DNA of 64,000 nucleotides from Oasisia sp. SBJ-2009 (Eukaryota; Annelida; Polychaeta; Sabellida; Siboglinidae): NCBI GenBank assembly GCA_964017155.1, contig OZ024862.1, positions 46,709,874 to 46,773,873 of the forward strand, read 5' to 3'. Shown piece by piece: positions 1 to 31,260 of this stretch (position 1 is its first letter; each line of letters starts with the position of its first letter). The notes under the pieces were generated by a model. It saw only the letters and a program-made list of their open reading frames with translations, ran no database searches and was not told where the DNA came from. The position numbers and the translations under genes were made by a program.

Positions 1-61
1 ATCATTCTGCGTTCATCGCGTCCATCATAGGCGGGAAAGACAAACTTCCGGTGGCGATGGG
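1..61 (+). CDS. Possible 3' end of an exon cut by the window edge
   Basis: Bases 1-61 are followed by a good 5' splice site, GTGAGT, at 62-67. Two forward frames are open. The frame starting at base 3 gives a hydrophobic then glycine-rich tail (SAFIASIIGGKDKLPVAMG), which looks more like a protein than the other frame. I do not recognise the family. Sixty bases are too few to be sure; it may be the last part of an exon whose gene lies mostly to the left, but no continuation exon was found before the microsatellite at 600. Confidence 0.3.
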
Positions 62-594
62 GTGAGTTTGATAATAGCAGTGTTTCGTGTCGAATTTAGT
101 TCTCTCCTCGCGTTATAACACAGCGTTCCAGCGAACTTGAGTTAAAAAAACTACAATTGGAATAGTTTTAAGGAAAATATATATATACAAAATAACAATC
201 CATACTTATTTGGTCACACGTGCTACCATGGTGTCAACATTTGGCGTTGGGTATGTTATTCGATCAGTTACGTCTTTTTAAGGGACAATCTCATATGGAT
301 ATTTCTATGTAATCAAATAACAGAAATATCAAATGTTTGACGGCAAATGCGATAGTTTAAGTTACTGATAAGACTAAGAGGATAAATATTGTGCAGTTTA
401 AGATCGCTACTCTGGAATAAATCAAAAATGGTATAGCTGTTAATGTTATAGATTAACGTCAGCTGTCAAGTGAGAACTTATACGTGACGGAATATATAAT
501 ATATGTAGTGGATATTTTGCCAAGACATAACGCATACATTCAACACATCGCAATAATTCATTCTTCAATGCGTCAATTCGTTATTTCGTCAATT
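62..594. other. AT-rich sequence without recognised gene
   Basis: AT-rich DNA between the possible edge exon and the microsatellite. No splice-bounded conserved exon, RNA gene or repeat was recognised. Confidence 0.4.
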
Positions 595-661
595 CGTCAC
601 ACATACACACATTTACACATAGACACATACACACATAGACACACACACATACATACATACA

Positions 662-695
<34 letters not shown>

Positions 696-741
696 CATAT
701 ATACATACATACATACACACACGCACACGCACACGCACGCA

Positions 742-801
<60 letters not shown>

Positions 802-806
802 AACAA
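595..806. repeat. Compound microsatellite (ACAC / ACAT / ACGC)
   Basis: Runs of ACAC, then ACAT tetramers around 650-715, then ACGC tetramers around 722-760, then pure AC to about 797 and AAAC. It ends about 60 bp before the glycosyltransferase start codon at 867, so it lies in the promoter or 5' UTR of that gene. Long open frames across it are repeat artefacts. Confidence 0.95.
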
Positions 807-866
807 ACATTCATGCGTCGTTTTCACTGTCCGCGCAGACCTAGGTCCGGCGACATCTCAAAAGTG

Positions 867-2351
867 ATGCTGCTCGTCCAGCTGGTTACCAACACACTGC
901 GGCGAAACGTGATCGCCTTGACGAAGATCTTCCTCGCCCTCACCCTCGCCTTCATCTTCTGCGAGACGCTCTTCAAGCAACCGGAGCCCGCCAACACCGA
1001 GTCGTTCATGCACGCCGTGCGCCGTCTCGCGTCGCCCGACAAAGTCATCTTCCTCGCCTACGCCGACTCCGCCTTCCTCGACATGGCCGAGAACTTCTAC
1101 GAGACGTCCCTGAAGCCGCACGGCATCAGCAACATTCTGTTCGTCGCGTCCGACCGCGAGTGCTGCCGTCAGATGCGAGGCCGACTCGGCCTCCCGTGCT
1201 ACGTGCACCGCGAAGACGCTCAGGCGAACGAGCACAGCGCGTACGGAGAGAGCGGCTTCATCCGCAAGATGAACTACCGCACGGATGTGATCCTGGAGGC
1301 GATCCAGCACGGCTACAACGTGCTCCATACCGACACGGACATGGTGTACGTGAGACACCCGCTCAAACACATCCACTGCGGCAGTGGCTGCGACATGGCC
1401 ATTCTGATGGAGCGAGGGTGGACCCACAACGCTGGATTCGTCTACGTTCGGCCGACAGAGCGGGGCATATACCTCTATACACAGATGAAGAATCTCTCCA
1501 TCATCGAGCCGACGTTAGACGACCAGCGCCAGTTGAACCGGATCGTTGGCCAGATGCGGAGATCGAAAGTGGTGAAATTCAACTACATCAGGCTACCGAG
1601 CAGCTCGTTTTCGAGTGGCATCGTGTATTTCGAAAAAGGACGACGAACGTTCGCCAGAGACAACGTCAGTTCTGACATCGTCGTCATCCACAACAATTGG
1701 ATCGTGTCGAAAGAGGCGAAGATATACCGCTTCAAGGAGCACCTGATGTGGCTGATAGACAAGAATGGCTACTACAGCAAACGAACCAGAAAATATTTGA
1801 CATACGGAAATCCGCTAGTTTTCAAGACCCGTAGCATCACCTTGGCGCAAGAGCGCCAGGCACTGCGCAACGCCATGGCTATCGGTCAAATCCTTGACCG
1901 GGTCGTCATCCTACCCAGCTTCCACTGCGGCGAGAACGAAACGGAGAAGATGCACTGCGCCTTGAATTCGTTTTATCGGGTAGCCGCGTTCGATGCCACA
2001 TTCGGCGACCGCTACAGAGAGCACGTGTTCCTGTTGAACCCAAAAGTGCCGGACACCGTCAAGAATTCCCTGTCAGACGTATATCGTATAAAGTCGCCTG
2101 AGTCTAAGAAAGCGATCCGTAGAGATTCAAAAAAGGCGACCACGGGCATAAAGCAACTGCGCCCAGGATCCGATGACGGCGCTACCTCAGAAGAGATCGA
2201 AAAGTGGTTGGGGAATAGACCTGAGTCAGTGCTGCAGTTCGAACATCTCTACGGAGCGTTTAAGTGCTTCGACGACGAGTCAGAGCAGGACAGCTTTGAC
2301 GGAAAGATCCAGCGTGGGTTTGTCACCGCGGCGTACCAGCAGAAACCTTGA
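867..2351 (+). CDS. Type II membrane glycosyltransferase, GT77-like nucleotide-diphospho-sugar transferase, intronless
   Basis: A single uninterrupted frame of 494 codons. Residues about 14-32 form one hydrophobic segment, as in a Golgi type II signal anchor. After a short stem the catalytic region begins near residue 56. It carries a DTD motif (residues 156-158, HTDTDMVYVRHP), typical of the divalent-metal/nucleotide-sugar site of GT-A enzymes. It also has DDQ at 218-220 and a conserved HNNW at 275-278, which together fit the nucleotide-diphospho-sugar transferase family that includes plant RGXT and algal/animal GT77-like proteins. Donor and acceptor sugars cannot be told from sequence. The tail after about residue 390 is charged and not recognised. 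I chose the Met at 867 because it directly precedes the membrane anchor; an in-frame ATG at 813 would add 18 basic residues. GC content and GC3 are far higher than in flanking DNA. A polyadenylation signal AATAAA lies at 2551-2556. The lack of introns suggests retrocopy origin or a compact family member. Confidence 0.85.
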   Translation: MLLVQLVTNTLRRNVIALTKIFLALTLAFIFCETLFKQPEPANTESFMHAVRRLASPDKVIFLAYADSAFLDMAENFYETSLKPHGISNILFVASDRECCRQMRGRLGLPCYVHREDAQANEHSAYGESGFIRKMNYRTDVILEAIQHGYNVLHTDTDMVYVRHPLKHIHCGSGCDMAILMERGWTHNAGFVYVRPTERGIYLYTQMKNLSIIEPTLDDQRQLNRIVGQMRRSKVVKFNYIRLPSSSFSSGIVYFEKGRRTFARDNVSSDIVVIHNNWIVSKEAKIYRFKEHLMWLIDKNGYYSKRTRKYLTYGNPLVFKTRSITLAQERQALRNAMAIGQILDRVVILPSFHCGENETEKMHCALNSFYRVAAFDATFGDRYREHVFLLNPKVPDTVKNSLSDVYRIKSPESKKAIRRDSKKATTGIKQLRPGSDDGATSEEIEKWLGNRPESVLQFEHLYGAFKCFDDESEQDSFDGKIQRGFVTAAYQQKP

Positions 2352-2884
2352 ATAGGGTCTAACACACTAACGCTTGTTGCGAAAATCTCTCAACGTCGCA
2401 TAGACGTAATCAGTGTGTGGACGGCGAGATTATCCCATACGTCTTTCCGATAGACCATAATGCTTTGCACAGATTATGCATTTCCGGCGTGTAGCTGTTT
2501 TCATAGACGAATTCTTGTGTACGATACAAAATACCAAAACCCGGGCATGCAATAAACATACGACTACAGTTACGTGTAGATGTTTAAAGCTGGGTATTAT
2601 TCAAACACATCTTGCATTTTCTGATGCTGTGTGATCAGATAGGGCTAGGTCTACAGAACAATGTATTTTAGAATTGTTTTGAAATCGAGTACCAGAAAGT
2701 GAAATTGCATTCCTAATTTGAACGTCGTAGAAAGTATGATTTGTGTAGACAAAAAAGCCACGTGAATTTAGACGATTTCGCAGAACATTATATATATATA
2801 AACCATTAAGTATAGATTTAACAAGATTGCTATCTGGAGATTCAACTCTAAATGGCAAGTGGACAAGGAAGCCTTTTGGCTTAC
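2352..2884 (+). other. 3' UTR and downstream sequence of the glycosyltransferase gene
   Basis: No coding signal follows the TGA at 2349-2351. AATAAA at 2551-2556 is the probable polyadenylation signal. The rest is AT-rich with nothing recognised. Confidence 0.5.
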
Positions 2885-3345
2885 CGAGAGTCCAACCTAT
2901 CTATATAAGTATACCCCGCCCTTCTTAGGTATCAGTTTTTTTTTATATATTGACACTACTAGCACCTACACAATCAGCTGATAGTCTGTTCCATTCGTTT
3001 ACTGTTCTTTTTGAAAACGAAAAATGTATCCTTTAGTCCTTCTCTCTTGCTTGACCGAGAAAAACATTTCTGTCAATATTTTCATATCCATTCAATATTT
3101 TAAACACTTCAATCTGACCTCCTCTCTATCTTCTGGTTTCTAGTGTTGTTAAACCACATTCTTTTAGACGCATTTCATGACTGAGTTTTTGTATCATTTC
3201 TCCTTTGTATTCTTTCTAGCACATCAATATCCTTCTTGCGATATGGCCTCCATGCTTGTATACAATATTCTAAATGAGGCATAACTATTGTTTTATACAG
3301 CGGTATTATTAGTTCCTTCTTGTTAAATCTTGTTAAGTCATTAAG
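2885..3345 (-). mobile_element. Decayed LINE fragment, C-terminal part of reverse transcriptase ORF
   Basis: On the minus strand, 3345 down to about 3175 reads [18 protein letters not shown], then [20 protein letters not shown], then IQRR. This is the familiar thumb/post-palm segment of CR1/Jockey/L2-type LINE reverse transcriptases. Further downstream the frame contains several stops, with recognisable remnants of the region leading to the ORF end. It is a truncated, inactive copy. The exact clade was not determined. Confidence 0.75.
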
Positions 3346-3737
3346 TATACGTATAATTTATTACTGTGCATTGTGTGGTATTGCAAAGGGTGCTATTCAG
3401 ACTTTCTGGTTCTCAGAGACGTTGAGTTGAAGTAAGGGAACAGTACGGCGGCAAATGTGTCTTTTACATAATCCTGGACAAAACTCGATGACATTACTGA
3501 CAAGTGTTTATTGTTTATGCAAACTCAACGCATTACTCTGAGTTGTGACGGGCGAGAAAAAGTTCAAAGTACACAGTGATCAAACAATTCGTGGATATTA
3601 TTGTCTATTTCATTCTGTGATTATACTAAACATTGTGTTGTAAGCCACTGACAATTCAATTAAGAATAAAAAGGATATTATGGTAATGTTATGACTACAG
3701 TAAGTAGGTGTCGTTGTTGTTGCTACTGTAGACGGGG

Positions 3738-3800
<63 letters not shown>

Positions 3801-3842
3801 ATGTGTGTGTGCGCGCGTGCGCGCGTGCGCGCGCGTGCATGT
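3738..3842. repeat. (TG)n / (CG)n microsatellite
   Basis: Pure TG dinucleotides from about 3739, passing into alternating CG/TG blocks that can form Z-DNA. A weaker TG-rich tail with GTGTCT words continues to about 3930. Frames across it are not genes. Confidence 0.95.
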
Positions 3843-4311
3843 GTGTCTTTTTGTCTCTGTGTGTCTATGTCGCTGTATGTCTGTGTGTATGTGTGTATGT
3901 GTGTCTGTGTCTTTATGTCTCTGTGTTTAGGTGTTACTCCATCTCTGTTTCTGTGTCAAGTTCGTTAGTTTTCTGTCCGTCTGTCTGTCCCCTCATCCCT
4001 CATGCATGCTTGCGTGGTGTGCGTGCGGGCGCCAGTGCGTGTGTGTCAGCGTGCGCGCATATCGACGTGTGTACACGTGTTGTTTCACAGATAGGACATG
4101 TATACTACGCATATAGTATAGAACTGAACTCAGTAACCTTGTTACCGTTAAATTTATTATGGTTTATAGGTAGCACAACAAATTGTGTTTATTGGTCTAG
4201 AAACACTGACTGAATGGTACATAACTATTGATATTATTATTATTATTAGCAGTACTATCTAGGCCTGTATTGTAATTATCACTGCGGTCACGTGACCACA
4301 GATTGCTTTGT

Positions 4312-4626
4312 TCACGCTATGCATGCAACGTAGATACGCACACAGGCCATTATGCAAACGAATAACTGGAGATCACGCTTCTGGTCGGCGCAGAAGTCTC
4401 CGCACTTGCGGTACTCGTCGTAGCAGCTGCGGCGGGCGGGAGTCGGCTTCCTTCCGTCGACACTCGTGTCGTCTGCGTCTGGGTCTTCAGCAGGTCGCAG
4501 CTCGCGTTCGACGGCCGTTGACGAGCACACGAGACAGACCGTCAACAGAGCAACGGCGGCGACGTACTGGAACCAAGCACGCACATGCAGCCCCGGTTCG
4601 AGAGTTAAATAATGCGTGGTCCCACA
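4312..4626 (-). CDS. Secreted six-cysteine peptide precursor (terminal exon, 5' end not identified)
   Basis: A minus-strand open frame ends at the TGA at 4314-4312. It encodes a hydrophobic signal-peptide core (YVAAVALLTVCLVCSSTA), then an acidic propeptide. A dibasic RR follows, immediately before a short cysteine-rich C-terminus of about 38 residues (4428-4315). The mature part has six cysteines spaced C-x6-C-x3-C-x11-C-x3-C-x6-C, a mirror-symmetric pattern with two CxxxC pairs as in alpha-helical hairpins held by disulfides. There is no ATG in frame before the upstream stop at 4627-4629. The initiator must therefore come from another exon, perhaps joined at the acceptor CAG just above 4566. 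Layout (signal, acidic pro-region, dibasic cleavage site, compact Cys-rich product) fits a neuropeptide, antimicrobial or toxin-like secreted peptide. I do not recognise the family and infer no activity. Confidence 0.55.
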   Translation of the reverse strand, partial: CGTTHYLTLEPGLHVRAWFQYVAAVALLTVCLVCSSTAVERELRPAEDPDADDTSVDGRKPTPARRSCYDEYRKCGDFCADQKRDLQLFVCIMACVRIYVACIA

Positions 4627-4675
4627 TTACTTGTTTCATACAGTTAACGTCGGCACAGCCCTGAATCATGTTACG

Positions 4676-4827
4676 TTCGTGTGTGTGTGTGTGTGTGTGT
4701 GTGCGTGTGCGTGTGCGTGTGCGTGTGCGTGTGCGTGTGCGTGTGCGTGTGCGTGCGCGTGCGCGTGCGCGTGCGCGTGCGCGTGCGCGTGCGCGTGCGC
4801 GTGCGCGTGCGCGTTTGTTTGTTTGTT

Positions 4828-4884
<57 letters not shown>

Positions 4885-5012
4885 GCGTGTGTGTATTTGT
4901 GTGTGTGTGTGTGTGTGCGTGCGTGTGTGTGTGTTTGTGTGTGTGTGCGCGCGTGCGCGCGTGCGTGCGTGCGTGCGTGCGTGCGCGCGTTTGTTTGTGC
5001 GTGTGCGTGTAC
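4676..5012. repeat. Long (GT)n / (GTGC)n compound microsatellite
   Basis: GT dinucleotides, GTGCGT and GTGCGC hexamers/tetramers, a TTTG block at 4814-4833, then GT again with CGTG tetramers to about 5012. It lies just upstream (minus sense) of the six-Cys peptide exon. Open frames in all directions across it are artefacts. Confidence 0.95.
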
Positions 5013-5019
5013 GTGCGTG

Positions 5020-6160
5020 CGTGCATGCCTGCGTTTCAGTGTGTGTTTGCAGTATAGTGTGGGTATATGTAAGTATGCGTGCATGCCTGTGTGCGTACCG
5101 GCGTGCGCGCCTATGGGTATAGTGAACGATATTCATAACTTATGATTAATAATAAGTTTGTATATAATGCTTTATGCGCATCAACTAAAAACACTCAGAA
5201 TCTATATTTTTGGTTGGTTTCCCTGCGTGTGTCAGTATCACATGACATACTATACTTTTATGTTCTTTCTTGACGGATGAATCAATTTTTTTAACCAAAT
5301 AAACACTAAATGTACACGTATGATATGTTAATTAATGCACAGTGACAATGACTTACCACAGCGCTTGATGGCTTCATGTTATATCTTGAAAGAAGGCAAA
5401 GCCACAGTTTATTTGATCCGAGCGCTTAGAAACTCAAATGGTAATTGAATAATACATCAATGTGTAACTGTTACTTGGAAATTACTGGTCTACCTCTCAA
5501 CAGTGCCAACTAGTTTGTCAAGTCGACCTCCGGTGCAACTATTCTGTGCTGACACCGGCTCTCACATAGAGGAGCGTCTACCCCGGAATGATGTGTTAGA
5601 TGTATGAGATATGTCAAATTAAGTGGAACTACTCGATGTAGAGAGACCTTTTGACGTCGATACCTGAGTCATCATGACTACTCGTCTTTAGGGGACGGGT
5701 CACTACTGTACTTCCTGGTTCATGGTGCTATGACGATATTTGCGGACAACGACACTTATATAGGCTATAATTGTGTAGGTATGTAGCCATCAGCCAGATC
5801 AGATGACAACACATATCATGCACCAGATCAATAAATACATATGCCCGATCCTTTCTCAAGAGGGGGTCCTTGAGATCGAGCTGTTGGTATTTTATTAATA
5901 TTTCCTATCAAGTTGACGAATATTAGGAAGCCTAAAGGAGCATTTTTAGAAGAGCCCCAGGTAGCCTGCTTACGTTACATTGCATTTGGTTAGAACCATT
6001 TGATTTGTGTTACGGCTAAGTCTCTAACTGATATTAACGTTAGGTTAACGTTTGGCTGCTATATCGGGCAGCATTTTAAATTAGCTGTTACCCCTCGAGC
6101 TTTTTTTATAAACCAAATTTACATATTTTCACCACCATTTTAAACCCACAAAGCAGAAAA
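5020..6160. other. Intergenic sequence, nothing recognised
   Basis: AT-rich DNA with no conserved exon, RNA gene or clear repeat found on either strand. Confidence 0.4.
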
Positions 6161-6183
6161 AAATTGTCTTTTGAATCATTCGT

Positions 6184-6430
6184 CCGTTCGCCTGCCCGCC
6201 GCGACGCCCGCTCCCCCCGTCCGCGGCTGTCCGCGCCCGTCCGCGGCTGTCCGCGGCTGTCCGCGGCTGTCCGCGGCTGTCCGCACCCGTCCGCGGCTGT
6301 CCGCGCCGGTCCGCGGACGTCAGCGGCCGTCCGCGGCCGTCCGCGGCCGTCCGCGTCCGTCCGCGTCCGTCCGCGGCCGTCCGCGCCCGCCCGCGCCCGC
6401 CCGCGGCCGTCCGCGCTCCGCTCGTCCGCG
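6184..6430. repeat. GC-rich decamer minisatellite (GTCCGCGGCT-type)
   Basis: About two dozen tandem 10-bp units of the form GTCCGCG[G/C][C/T][C/T]. The array is CpG-dense in AT-rich surroundings. The two overlapping forward frames (Arg-Pro-Ser-Ala repeats) are produced by the repeat and lack any sign of a real protein. Confidence 0.9.
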
Positions 6431-6559
6431 CAAGGCCGTCAGCGATTATTCGACAGAGGGCGCCGCAGTTATACGAATTGGTCGCCAGGGGGACAGTCGC
6501 AACTCTGTATTATCGCCGGCTATCGTGCGCCTAGTTTCAGTTGTTTCTAGTTGTTTGGG

Positions 6560-7920
6560 GTTTGTGTTCGGGTAGGAATGTTGCAGCACATGATACTGTT
6601 TATATTCCAGTGTGATCGTTTAATCCCCTCGCAGTTCGCTCAATGCTTTGACAAACTTCAACACTAAATTGCTGTTAAAAGGCACACGATTCTGACAGTT
6701 CGTTTACGGTCACGCTGAGCAGGTAATTATAGCATAACCGGAACACTAGCACAACGTTGTATAACACCGGCGTTATTACTCAGAACAGACTTTAGACTTC
6801 GACTGTTTCAGCAAATTATTCTGCTGCTTTGACTGAGGCAGACCCTGTACTAAAAGCAGCCTACAGTAGGCTGTTTTTAACATGCGGCAGTGGCAGTGAG
6901 CCGGTTGGATATTGGCAATGGCCCGATGCGTCTGCATTCTGACTTCAGCCATGTTTAAAATACAATTTCCCAGTAAACCAGCATTACCCATACACTATAT
7001 ATTGTTTTCCCCAACTACCTGTCAACTTATTTTCACATAAAATGCCATTTTAAGATAAAAAGCAGCAAAAGACGAAAAATTATGAGCCTCACCAGTTAGA
7101 ATTCTCTGATTGGTTTAGACCTCGATGAAGGGAATTCCAGTGAAAAGCGCTGTCAGGAAACCACACTAGGGCCACACTAAAAGGCGGATCACAATTGGCA
7201 GACAGCACGGAAACGACATACCACATTCACAAAGATGCCACCGCTCGATACGCTCCATATTTATGGCATGTCCAGTTGCCTACATACAAACTATCGCTGG
7301 CTACGATTTAAATAACTAGGGTATTGTTGCCTAGTGGCGCCTCTAGCGACTAACGTGAATATGTGGAACCGCCTTTTAGTTTGCCCCATCGTTTACTTAC
7401 GTTGACCGGAGAGTTCCGATGGTAAAAATAGATCGACTTTTGGGAAACTCCAGAGCCGTTGTTTGTTGCAAACTTATATTTGATCAAATAACGCATAAAA
7501 CCACAAAGTGAGACATGTGGTAGGAAGTATACTAGTAAGCAAATATCGGTCATGGTGTACATAGACTTTTCTAAAATGCGTTAAAAAGGGGAAATTATGT
7601 CAGAATGCAACTTTAAAAGACTTAATGACTTAAGTTAATGCTGTCGGGCCATTTCGGGCCACGAGTATTAACATTCTGCTGGTCCGACGAACCAACTGGG
7701 CTAATACCAACGTTTGTTTTGTTTTATTATATTTATAACTAATAAAAGACAGCGGTGTTTAAAATGCAGTCGCATGTATATGAATAATTAAGACTTATAC
7801 ACACTGTTGAACTTAATAGTTTCTGTGCGCTTACTTGTTCGGTGAATGGTGGATTATTAATTGTTTAACCAATAAGCGATCTTGTTACATGCTGGCTACG
7901 GGAGGCAGGCGATATCGTTG
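6560..7920. other. Intergenic sequence, nothing recognised
   Basis: Mixed-composition non-coding DNA. Short open frames exist on the minus strand but none has splice signals or recognisable protein similarity. Confidence 0.4.
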
Positions 7921-7926
7921 TTTTCT

Positions 7927-8361
7927 GCATGATAAAAATTAGGTACTTTTGCAGTTTAGGCCCGCATCTCGAAAAACCCAACAAAATGATCACCTACGAT
8001 GACCAAACTTCGCAGGGCGTATCTACTACACCTGCAATACGCGTATGCACTTGTCATGTGATCAAAAAATAATAATTAATGCCTGAAATCGATCAAAATG
8101 TGTAAGTAAATAACGCGCTTTCCAGGCGCCACCAGATGGAGTTCACTGTGGCATTAGGGACTCGACGAGGAAAGCGCATTATTTACTTACACATTTGGAT
8201 CAATTTCAGGCATTAATTATTATTTTTTGATCACGTGACAAGTGCACATGTGTAGTACAGGTGTAGTAGATAAACCATACAAAATTTGGTTATCGTAGGT
8301 GAACATTTTGGTGTTTTTTTCGAGGTGCGGGCCTAAACTGCAAAAGTACCAAAAATTATGC
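7927..8361. mobile_element. Large foldback (inverted-repeat) element, MITE-like
   Basis: The left arm, about 7927-8123, is the imperfect reverse complement of the right arm, about 8169-8361. The outer ends pair (GCAGTTTAGGCCCGC with GCGGGCCTAAACTGC) and so do the inner ends (AACGCGCTTTCC with GGAAAGCGCATT). The spacer is only about 45 bp. There is no coding capacity. A non-autonomous foldback transposon is the simplest reading; no clear target-site duplication was seen. Confidence 0.8.
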
Positions 8362-8764
8362 TAGTATACATTCCGTAATGGAACTTCGTAAAGACAATTT
8401 ATTATACTGTGAAACGTTTGATAGTGCTGCAAAAGACCATGGCTGGATTTTGTATTTACGATCTTGGAGGAAGGAATGGAAGGGTTTTGGTCTTTTGGAC
8501 AGTGTTCACTGACAGAGTGTTGTTTAGATAGGCTAGCCAGTCATGAAATGGAGTACACCCTGTACGTGGTATAGATCTGCGTTCAGTGCAAGCTTATCAT
8601 GTATGCCTGATCTAGGCAATAACAGCTTTAGCGTTGATCCTCAGGCACAACTAACACCAGTAAATGCTTTTTATGTGCTGAAGGCAGCCTGATAAGCGTG
8701 AGGCTTCAAGTCCCACACAGCCCCTGGTATACTTGTCAAAACATCTAGTCAACGGCGAACTCAT

Positions 8765-8797
8765 GAACTCATGGCGTTGACTCAACGCCATGAGTTC
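8765..8797. repeat. Perfect 16-bp-arm palindrome
   Basis: GAACTCATGGCGTTGA, one base, then its exact reverse complement. It can extrude as a cruciform or fold as an RNA hairpin. Function unknown. Confidence 0.8.
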
Positions 8798-9143
8798 GTC
8801 TTCACTCTTCACTGACTTTACTTTTTTCTCAGTGCAATTATGCAAAATAAACATTAATGGAAAATGTCAAATGTGAGTCAGTTGTCAGTATGAAAATATG
8901 AAAAGTTTTTATTATGTCCGAGTTCATAAAATGGCCTACAAGTACAAATATAATTAAGGCTCTACTATATTATAGTTTTATGTTTTTTGTTTGACAGTAT
9001 TTAAAAAAAATTAAACTGACTTTATTATGTGATATGTATAAGAGACTGTACTGACAGATGACTGACTGTTGTCACTGATGCAGACATTTTATTTCTCGTA
9101 ATGTGTAATAATCCATGTAACAAAGATTTTGCATTAATAGTTG

Positions 9144-9260
9144 CATTCCGTATTTTTAATCGTGGTGCCAGTCTGCTTAGCAGACTGCCAGTCTGCTTAG
9201 CAGACTGCCAGTCTGCTTAGCAGACTGGCAGTCTGGCACCACGATTAAAAATACGGAATG
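9144..9260. repeat. Hairpin with 28-bp arms enclosing three tandem palindromes, upstream of PIGN
   Basis: Arms 9144-9171 and 9233-9260 are exact reverse complements. Between them the 20-bp unit GCCAGTCTGCTTAGCAGACT is repeated three times, each unit itself containing the palindrome AGTCTGC-TTA-GCAGACT. The structure ends 153 bp before the PIGN start codon, so it is in the promoter or 5' UTR. Confidence 0.9.
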
Positions 9261-9413
9261 TAGTTGTTTTATGACAACATATACTGGAAACTGCAGTGAC
9301 TACACAACTCTCTGTGTAGTCCTTATCTTGTTTGTTACAACAAGTGTTCAAAGTGTTGCTTTCAAATGAGACGAGGTACAAAATACTTAACATGGCAGCT
9401 GGTAGTTGCAGAC

Positions 9414-30156
<20,743 letters not shown>

Positions 30157-31260
30157 ACACGGGACCATCACGACAGGTCAAGTTGGCTCACACTGATAGG
30201 ATATATGGGGACCGATTCACTAAGTTAAAGAACCCCTAAAAAATTAATCTTTAAAAAATCTGAGCTCTTAAGAAAGTTTCATCAGTAAAGTTAGTTAATC
30301 AAAATCGTTGTTACAAGAAAAAATTGAATTAAAAGTGGAACGTTTCCTTTGAGAGGTCTTATCAATGTTGGTGAAATGGTCCCGGTCCACGTTTTGTGTG
30401 AGCTGTCCCCGTGAGGTCTGGCCACCTGCTCTACCATTGATGTCCTGCTGAATGTATTTTACTCAAATTATGCGTGTGCTTTCTGTTTTTACTTGTGTGT
30501 TAAAAAAACATGAAGATTTGGTTTAAACTTATTTGAGTCCATAGAGCCACATATTGATGGAGATCATGTCTATAGCAAGTGATACAGACTGTCGGTGGGG
30601 AGACTGAGATGGATCATGCCTTATATAATACACCTACTGCGATACACTTATCATAAAACACCAATCATGACCCACCCATCAATGTGATACACAAATTGTG
30701 ATACACCCATCGTAATACACCCACATTCAGGATACACCAACCATAGTACATCCACTATCATGATACACCTACCAAATACACCCACATTCGTGATACACCA
30801 ACCATAATATACCCACATCCACGATACACCAACTCATTGATCATGATACATCCATTGCGATACACCCATGACATCCAACCTAGATCGCGTCTTATGATGT
30901 CTATATAACCAGTGTTGATTGGCTGCTTTTAAAAGGAGTCGATCAATTTGTCTCTCCGCAATATGTGTATCAATGTGTAACAGGACGACTGTGATATGTT
31001 GAACATGGGAAAATGTTGAATATCAAAGTCTAAAATGGTAACCTTGCAGAAAAACCTGTTTTTAAATTGGTTGTTTTGTCTACCATTTGAACAAGCACCA
31101 GGGAAAATCTTTCAAAACTCCTAAAAAGGAATTACATTACCAAGTCCATGTGTTTCTTCTTTGAGATTATTTATTTTAGCATATGCAACATTATTTGAAT
31201 AAAATGTGCATACATGTGTTGAAAGATTTTAGCAGACTGGCTGATTGGGTAAATAAAACA
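30157..31260 (+). other. PIGN: PIGN 3' UTR and downstream region
   Basis: Non-coding after the stop. Candidate polyadenylation signals AATAAA are at 31198-31203 and 31252-31257. Contains the degenerate GATACACC repeat (30626-30872). Confidence 0.5.
30626..30872. repeat. Degenerate ATGATACACC(A/C)-type tandem repeat
   Basis: About 15 irregular copies of a 15-20 bp motif built round GATACACC followed by an A/C-rich word, in the PIGN 3' region. Confidence 0.7.

Noticed and set aside
484..867. Forward frame of 127 codons before the glycosyltransferase
   Set aside because: Mostly Thr-His repeats from the AC microsatellite; no protein-like region.
4312..4584. Start of the six-Cys peptide at 4584
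   Set aside because: The codon there is GTG, not ATG; an animal gene would need an upstream exon, so the start is left open.
6164..6575. Overlapping Arg/Pro/Ser/Ala-rich forward frames
   Set aside because: Produced by the 10-bp GC-rich array; two frames are open equally, as expected of a repeat and not of a gene.
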